This document shows, piece by piece, positions 30,001-32,841 of a stretch of DNA of 32,841 nucleotides. Position numbers and translations under genes: made by a program. Source of the stretch: Oopsacas minuta (lineage: Eukaryota; Porifera; Hexactinellida; Lyssacinosida; Leucopsacidae); assembly GCA_024704765.1 (NCBI GenBank), contig JAKMXF010000075.1, forward strand, positions 1 through 32,841, read 5' to 3'. The stretch's first letter is position 1, and every line of letters begins with the position of its first letter. A model generated the notes under the pieces. It saw only the letters and a program-made list of their open reading frames with translations. It ran no database searches and was not told the DNA's origin.

Positions 30001-30293
30001 AATGTATAATATAAAACTCACTCTTCCTCTCCAGCTTTCTTATCCGAATCAGCAATTGAAGCCCATCCAAGAAGGCTCTGAAATCTCCTCTCTCCAATCA
30101 GTAACACACCATGGTATGATAGAAACTGATGAGAATAGGCACAGATTGCTACAACAACAGCTGGGCATCCTGCTACACGCTCACAGATGTCTCAAACTAG
30201 GTACTGGCGGTGATTGTAAGGTACCGATGTGTAGTACCATGAAGGATGTACTCAAACATATGACTGTCTGCGAAACAAAAGAGAATTGCTATT
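14965..30293 (+). CDS. CREBBP/EP300: CREB-binding protein / p300 orthologue, N-terminal 369 residues (four exons; gene continues right)
   Basis: CBP/p300 is the nuclear histone acetyltransferase and coactivator that docks many transcription factors. Coding exons 14965-15040, 21719-22326, 24317-24481 and 30035-30293 join in phases 1, 0 and 0, ending in phase 1. Residues 9-13 (PKRPR) give a basic N-terminal signal as in vertebrate CBP. Residues 26-283 are a low-complexity, Met/Pro/Gln/Asn/Ser-rich linker. TAZ1 starts near 315: QQQLGILLHAHRC, then C344, C349, H358, C362 and C368. Zinc ligands H331, C335, C344, C349 fill the first HCCC site; H358, C362 and C368 begin the second, whose last Cys must be in the next exon. 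The first-site loop is four residues shorter than in human CBP. No separate LxxLL receptor box is seen before TAZ1. KIX, bromodomain, HAT, ZZ and TAZ2 lie outside the window. Confidence 0.93.
15965..16108. mobile_element. MITE with GTTCAAA...TAACG termini
   Basis: The left end CCGTTCAAATATTGCGTAAC and the right end, reverse-complemented GGCTGTTCAGAAGTTACGTA, are inverted repeats of about 24 bp. The family is also represented at 24863-24935 and by a single end at 4926-4955. No clear target duplication; superfamily unknown. Confidence 0.65.
16160..16640. repeat. Degenerate tandem repeats in intron 1
   Basis: Words such as ATGGCCTTCTGT, CTACGTAAC/CTACGTGAC, GCTATGCGACAGC/GCTACGCGACAGC and CACTTCTTGCCTCGAG/CACTACTTGCCTCGAG recur two or three times, so a unit of some 200 bp was duplicated and has diverged. 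The 86-codon frame at 16167-16427 lies within it and is not a credible gene. Confidence 0.5.
17140..17258. mobile_element. hAT-like MITE, 119 bp, in the second repeat copy
   Basis: It begins TCAGAGCAATTAAGGAGC and ends GAGCTCTTAATGCTC. The flanks are ACCTGTTA (17132-17139) and ACCTGTGA (17259-17266), 7 of 8 matching. The sister repeat copy near 16744 has a single uninterrupted ACCTGTGATT, which is the empty site. The interior is GC-richer, with GGAGC/GCTCC words. Confidence 0.82.
17750..18040. repeat. Decayed foldback related to 20738-21302
   Basis: Left-arm words TACCATGGATGACA, CAGTATAACCAATTTATAGTATG and CTTCCCATACCCCTGTAATACAT are mirrored by AACAAGGGTATGG, TATTAACTACAG and TTGACCATAACT on the right. 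The same words in the same order make up the larger foldback at 20738. Its arms have diverged further, so it is probably an older copy. Confidence 0.6.
18690..19060 (-). repeat. GTAGCCGTTGAGAGCAAG-type dispersed repeat, minus orientation
   Basis: Two or more copies in reverse orientation contain TTTATTTGTTGTTTTTATGA / TTTATTGTTGTTTTTATGAA, TCTCAACATTT and GAGTACGCTGATTCCGAATT. Their reverse complements appear at 22600-23110 and 28570-28670. The 190-codon minus frame (18951-19523) overlaps this and a neighbouring repeat and is probably repeat-derived. Confidence 0.65.
20738..21302. repeat. Long inverted repeat (arms about 250 bp, spacer about 62 bp)
   Basis: Left arm 20738-20993 pairs with right arm 21055-21302. 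Anchors are CCAGAATTAATAT against its complement near 21270-21282, TACATAAAATATAAATT, AGTTGTCAC, and a long block CCCAACTTCCCATACCCTTG (20946-20965) mirrored at about 21082-21101. Mismatches are scattered and arm pairing looks well above 75 percent by eye. It is non-coding and lies 0.4 kb upstream of CBP exon 2. A foldback transposon or MITE is the likely origin. Confidence 0.85.
21424..21500 (-). repeat. Dispersed repeat copy upstream of CBP exon 2, minus orientation
   Basis: Its reverse complement reads AAATTCAGATTCAGCATCCT, then ATAGCCGTTGAGAG. This matches the plus-oriented copies downstream of exon 2 (GGATTCAGCGTACT near 22980 and GTAGCCGTTGAGAGCAAG near 22612). It ends about 220 bases before exon 2. 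Confidence 0.7.
21719..22326 (+). CDS. CREBBP/EP300: CBP/p300 coding exon 2
   Basis: The acceptor TTTTTAG ends at 21718 and donor GTAAGT begins at 22327. Length is 608 bases, entering in phase 1 and leaving in phase 0. It encodes residues 26-228: GFQNLPNLPPMQEE, an acidic/aromatic patch (KIEFDEFSMNSFNPLVDEFG), then Met/Pro/Gln/Asn/Gly-rich sequence (MGMGVNMGYPNS, GLPLQSGQIQGSG). The acidic patch may correspond to the FDLE..LPDEL segment of other CBP/p300 proteins, although the sequence is not clearly conserved. Confidence 0.88.
22425..22490. repeat. GC-rich GAGC/GCTCG-word repeat
   Basis: AATTCATTACGAGC...GGCTCGTCGCTTTGCG is the reverse complement of CGAAGCGGCTCGTAATGAATT near 19156 and resembles pieces near 21365, 27840 and 9150. 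It is much richer in GC than its surroundings. Confidence 0.55.
22600..23110 (+). repeat. Cluster of GTAGCCGTTGAGAGCAAG-type repeats, plus orientation
   Basis: At least four copies or parts (from about 22612, 22741, 22893 and 23010) share GTAGCCGTTGAGAGCAAG. This is usually followed by TTGAGATT, TTTACTTTATATTCATAAAA, CAACAATAAATTTACA and GATTCAGCGTACT. Copies are head-to-tail and diverged, of about 120-150 bp. More copies lie at 28570 (same strand) and at 18690-19060 and 21424-21500 (opposite strand). Confidence 0.75.
23369..23561. mobile_element. MITE, 193 bp, CATACTTGCC ends, possible 6-bp target duplication
   Basis: The left end CATACTTGCCAACCTG and the right end, reverse-complemented CATACTTGCCGACTGTC, are inverted repeats. 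AAATCC flanks both sides (23363-23368 and 23562-23567). The interior has GCGGGA and GCGGAAC words similar to the CTCCCGC words of the 12380 element. Confidence 0.68.
24317..24481 (+). CDS. CREBBP/EP300: CBP/p300 coding exon 3
   Basis: A 165-base, phase 0/0 exon between acceptor TTTAG (24316) and donor GTTTGT (24482). It encodes residues 229-283, Ser/Thr/Gln/Asn-rich (SPDSSSNVTSQKALC, LMPHTQPNHSAIDSQ). Being a multiple of three it could be skipped without breaking the frame. Support is an open frame, splice sites and phase fit rather than conserved residues. Confidence 0.75.
24645..24713. repeat. Two adjacent small palindromes
   Basis: AGAGACAA/TTGTCTCT forms one stem (about 24646-24662). TTTCACCAAGG (24689-24699) and CCTTGGTGAAA (24703-24713) form a perfect 11-bp stem with a 3-base loop. 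Both strands therefore give the same small peptide in translation, which explains opposed short frames here. Confidence 0.65.
24863..24935. mobile_element. 73-bp MITE with perfect 12-bp inverted ends
   Basis: GAGCTGTTCAAA (24863-24874) is the exact reverse complement of TTTGAACAGCTC (24924-24935). The ends match the GTTCAAA family at 15965-16108 and 4926. No clear target duplication. Confidence 0.7.
25263..25301. repeat. Perfect 18-bp hairpin with 3-base loop
   Basis: TCTTACTAATTACCCTCA (25263-25280) is the exact reverse complement of 25284-25301, separated by GAA. Outward pairing continues with wobble pairs. It sits in CBP intron 3 with no neighbouring gene, so a terminator role is not expected. 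Confidence 0.85.
25605..25900. mobile_element. Decayed pogo-like MITE, related to 6464-6647, with a nested hAT MITE
   Basis: ATTCGGCTTAAGATGTACTC on the left and CTGATAAGATGTAC...TTTGTATTCCCGA on the right resemble CGGCTTAAGACG, CGGATAAGACGTAC and TTTCTGTTTCCCGAG of the 6464 element in order. The terminal bases are worn away. A separate element (25640-25779) interrupts it. Confidence 0.55.
25640..25779. mobile_element. hAT-like MITE, 140 bp, nested in a pogo-like relic
   Basis: It begins CAGGGTTTCTC and ends with the exact complement GAGAAACCCTG. The flanks CGATAGAG (25632-25639) and CTATACAG (25780-25787) agree at 6 of 8 bases, as expected of an aged 8-bp duplication. Internal GACCAAACATGACCAAATATG is a short direct repeat. 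Confidence 0.75.
26711..26995. mobile_element. hAT-like MITE, 285 bp
   Basis: The left end CAGAGATGCAAC and the right end, reverse-complemented CAGCGATGCAGC, match at 10 of 12. The flanks ACTTTTGT (26703-26710) and GCTTGTGT (26996-27003) match at 6 of 8. The right interior contains ACCTACCTGG and CCAGGTAGG, a further internal inverted pair around CCGATCGG. Confidence 0.65.
28044..28229. mobile_element. hAT non-autonomous element, 186 bp, perfect 8-bp target duplication
   Basis: The left end is CAGTGGCGGTCCCA and the right end, reverse-complemented, is CAGGGGTGGTCCCA (12 of 14). Both sides carry CACATCAG (28036-28043 and 28230-28237). The element is GC-rich, which produces several overlapping open frames on both strands (27768-28306) that are not genes. 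Confidence 0.93.
28565..28680 (+). repeat. Another copy of the GTAGCCGTTGAGAG-type repeat
   Basis: TATAGCCGTTAAGAGGGAGTA followed by TTGTTTACTTTATATTCATA and CAACAATAAATTTACA matches the 22600-23110 cluster in the same orientation. Confidence 0.7.
30035..30293 (+). CDS. CREBBP/EP300: CBP/p300 coding exon 4, first part of TAZ1
   Basis: The acceptor is CTCTCCAG (to 30034) and the donor GTAAGT (30294). It has 86 codons plus one base, encoding residues 284-369. RLLQQQLGILLHAHRC and TMKDVLKHMTVC are unmistakable TAZ1 helices. Zinc ligands H331, C335, C344, C349, H358, C362 and C368 are all present. The exon breaks two codons after C368's Cys codon begins, so the final Cys of the second zinc site and the third site come from the next exon. 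Confidence 0.95.
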
Positions 30294-32841
30294 GTAAGTT
30301 TGAAATTATAATTTTAGGTAGTATATAGATTTGTGTTGTAAACTGTCTACATCAACCATTTCGGCGAATACAATTTCTGATCTATGATAGGCCCTTCTGT
30401 TGCTGTGAAACAATACTTCTTCTCTTATACGGATGACATAATAACGAGTTATAAGTATATTCGAAATTCTAGCGCCACACATAGTATTATAAGTTCAAAA
30501 TATGGAATTTGACTTCATGCGGGGATTGTTCTATTACAGTTCCAGCTATTAGATATTTGTGTAGTATACGTATTCGTAATTTCTTCCTATAAATTATAGA
30601 AAATATCACTTGATAGCAATACACAATCTTCCGAGTATTAATTTTAATGGACTTACTTCATTCCAATTTTCCCGCATAATACACGCTGTGTCCTCTTCGT
30701 ATGTGTTGAATTTTGTCTTTCTGAAATGAATGATAACTTTGTGTATTACTGTGTGTAGTTAGGTGTTCTTAACATCTCCATAACAAGAATTATGAACTGG
30801 ATTCAACCTGTTCACCAAATACAAATTTATATTATTCAATACTCTCAGTTAGTTTATATATGTACATCTGTACAGTAAAGCATACAGATTGCTACATGAG
30901 TATTAGTAGTGTTAAAGGTATGTAAACAATCTCGTCAATTTACCTGTTTTCATCTTGACTAGAGCATTTACTATTTTAATCTAATTATTAATTTACACAG
31001 ATCATGATGTGAATTACATTTATCTTTTACGATAGTTAAAACCGCACGTTTGTAAAATTTATATATTCCTCGTATGTTATTTCTGAATAGTATGACTATT
31101 CGGGATTTATTCATAATATCAGATGATTGCAGCATCTTGGAGGTAATTTTCCATGAAAAATTTCAATCCGGAGTTCATTTAATTGTCGCATCTAGGAGGT
31201 TCAAGAAGTACTATTTGTCTAGGATAATCAATCGGTGGAATGGGATTGTGCCGTATCTCGGAGGGCTACCGCATCTTGGAGGTGGCACTTTGGGAGGTTT
31301 GCCTGTAGAACGTTGTAGATTTGAATAATCTCTTCGAAATAATAATACAAAAACATCTAATTGATTATATATTGATTGAATAATCCCTAACCACTCGAGC
31401 AGATCTTACTCCCTTGCTACTTTGTTGTCCATTCTTAGTCTCAACATTAGCTCTTGTCCACGCATTATCTTCCTACGCATTTAAACAACTATTACACAAT
31501 CGGATTCTGCTTATGCCATATATTTAGTCAAATTCTGTTAGCATTGTTGATGACGATAATAACTAAATACACAGATAGATATGGGATATCTCGGAATAGT
31601 GAATTCAAATTCAAAATGCCATACAATATTCCTTTCCTTGATAACGGACAAACATACATATTTTGCAACAATTACAATTTAATACTATAGATTGAGAGCA
31701 GGTACGAAGTACCGTTTATGAGCGATTTTCTCAACTGGTCATATTAAACTTGTTTCAGAATCCATTCGGCCATACTGATTTCATTGTCGTTCATGTTTGA
31801 TTGGATTGTCAAAGAGATTCCTCCACCAACAGTTTACCAGCACCACAGTTGAGCTCGGGATTGCAGGGTTGAATATTTTGCTTCGGTGAAGTTGCAAGCA
31901 TAGACTGCCATATAGAATGGAGCTATGTCAAAGCAAAAGTAAATTACGCAATCTATTAGTTATGTTTTACTTAAGAACATTATAAGAAATTTAGCTCTGT
32001 GTTGTGTACTATTATGCTTTCATTGAAGCCACTTTTTGTATCTTGAAATTTATAAGCTAATAATTGTGTTCTTACTGCAACAATGGGCGGTTCATGATCA
32101 TGCAGGGTTAGTTGGGGACATTGTATAGGTGAATCCTCCTCCTCGTATAAAAGTGCAATCATCAGTTATTGGTTATTGCCAGAATTTGTCAGAAACTGAT
32201 TATGAAAATGTTAATCTCTCTGTTATTCAAACAATTACAAGCTCTAAGCTATAACTGTTTGTATATTGGCAAGAATTATATATAAGCACTATCTCTCAAT
32301 CTTAAACTGGGAATGATATAACATTTCACTCTTAACTTTGTAAAATTTTCTATTATCAGACTTTCTTTATCTCAATAAATACAATTCCTGTATTTGTGGA
32401 TTGCGTTTGATTTGTTTATATTAAAGATCCAAATTTGATTATTGTAATCAAAGAACTAGACTTGTGATGTATTATTGTGTAATTGTTCAAGTTTCTGAAT
32501 GATACTCAGCATATTTTGATACGTTTATAGGCTTCTCTCATTACTCCCGAATTCTTTTTCAATTGACGTTTTCACAAGTGTTGCACCTTAGTTACTAGTG
32601 AACACCCAGGAAGAAATGCTATTTCTGAAATTCATGAGGGAATCAATTCTTGGTTATACTTCCTGATTGTAGTAATTATTTCATGTATTTTGAATGAACA
32701 TCAGTGCGACTGTGATTACTCAGGGCGGTTTAAGGCAAACACTATTTCAATTATAGATCCACGCACTCTGACCTAATATGGCTGAAGTTGTAGGTCAGGT
32801 CGTGACAAAAAATTCCCGAAAGGCCTAAACAAATATTACAG
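30294..32841 (+). other. CBP/p300 intron 4 (start); no further exon seen
   Basis: I looked for the rest of TAZ1 (a Cys-His-rich stretch ending in HWKNC-like sequence) and did not find it. The last bases, AAATATTACAG, would make a reasonable acceptor exactly at the window edge. The 60-codon minus frame at 31980-32162 (EEDSPIQCPQLTLHDHEPPI) looks protein-like but matches no family I know. Confidence 0.65.
31125..31315. repeat. Repeated GCATCTTGGAGG words, pogo-like MITE relic
   Basis: GCATCTTGGAGGT occurs near 31131 and 31271, with variants GCATCTAGGAGGTTC (31189) and CGTATCTCGGAGG (31251), ending GGGAGGTTTGCCTGTAG. The right end of the 2830-3084 MITE has the same GTATCTTGGAGGTTTGACTG pattern, so this is probably a diverged relative. 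Confidence 0.5.

Larger units (their letters stand above)
24482..30034 (+). other. CBP/p300 intron 3 (5.6 kb)
   Basis: It runs from GTTTGT to a CTCTCCAG acceptor. It contains several MITEs and hairpins listed separately, a C-rich run (25511-25527) and an 11-G run (26448-26458). Stretches at 27000-27800 and 28700-29930 show no gene or structure I can support. Confidence 0.8.

Noticed and set aside
30541-30570. TATTACAG followed by TTCCAGCTA as a next CBP exon
   Set aside because: It hits a stop quickly and does not encode the remaining TAZ1 residues.
31700-32162. Possible minus-strand coding fragment (EEDSPIQCPQLTLHDHEPPI)
   Set aside because: The composition looks protein-like, but no family is recognised and the next segments do not stay in frame; not supported as a gene.

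Overview
This is an AT-rich, intron-rich eukaryotic window, most likely from an invertebrate animal and possibly an early-branching one such as a sponge or another non-bilaterian. I infer this from GT-AG introns of several kb, a CBP/p300 gene with a short, divergent N-terminus, a TPR+SET protein of a type I associate with fungi, protists and early animals, and dense DNA-transposon debris. There are no operons, Shine-Dalgarno sites or CRISPR arrays. The species cannot be fixed from the sequence.

Layout. 1-3085: transposon debris, including a frame-broken hAT-transposase-derived pseudogene (1766-2800) and a pogo-like MITE. 3167-4857 (minus): a TPR+SET-domain gene, open for 538 codons, whose SET domain is cut by an apparent frameshift; the missing SET end continues in another frame to a good splice donor. 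5700-12880: a nest of dead transposons. It holds a Ty3/gypsy protease fragment, a pogo-like MITE, a MULE transposase split by a hAT insertion, a plus-strand Ty3/gypsy reverse transcriptase and integrase, and a minus-strand Ty3/gypsy integrase carrying its own inserted MITE. 12890-14964: mostly featureless upstream DNA with one hAT MITE.

14965 to the right edge (plus): the 5' part of a CREB-binding protein / p300 orthologue. Four coding exons join in phase (14965-15040, 21719-22326, 24317-24481, 30035-30293) and give 369 residues plus one base. They end inside the TAZ1 zinc finger; the rest of the gene lies beyond the window. Its introns (6.7, 2.0 and 5.6 kb, and at least 2.5 kb) are packed with MITEs, a foldback of about 565 bp, and a dispersed repeat family found in opposite orientations on the two sides of exon 2.

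The two genes are unrelated in structure, though both are chromatin-type proteins (a putative lysine methyltransferase and a histone acetyltransferase). I found no new multi-gene system. The best leads are the flanking inverted repeats around CBP exon 2 (a possible circular-RNA arrangement), the frameshifted SET gene, the intronic foldbacks, and many small transposons whose ends can be set to the base from their target-site duplications.
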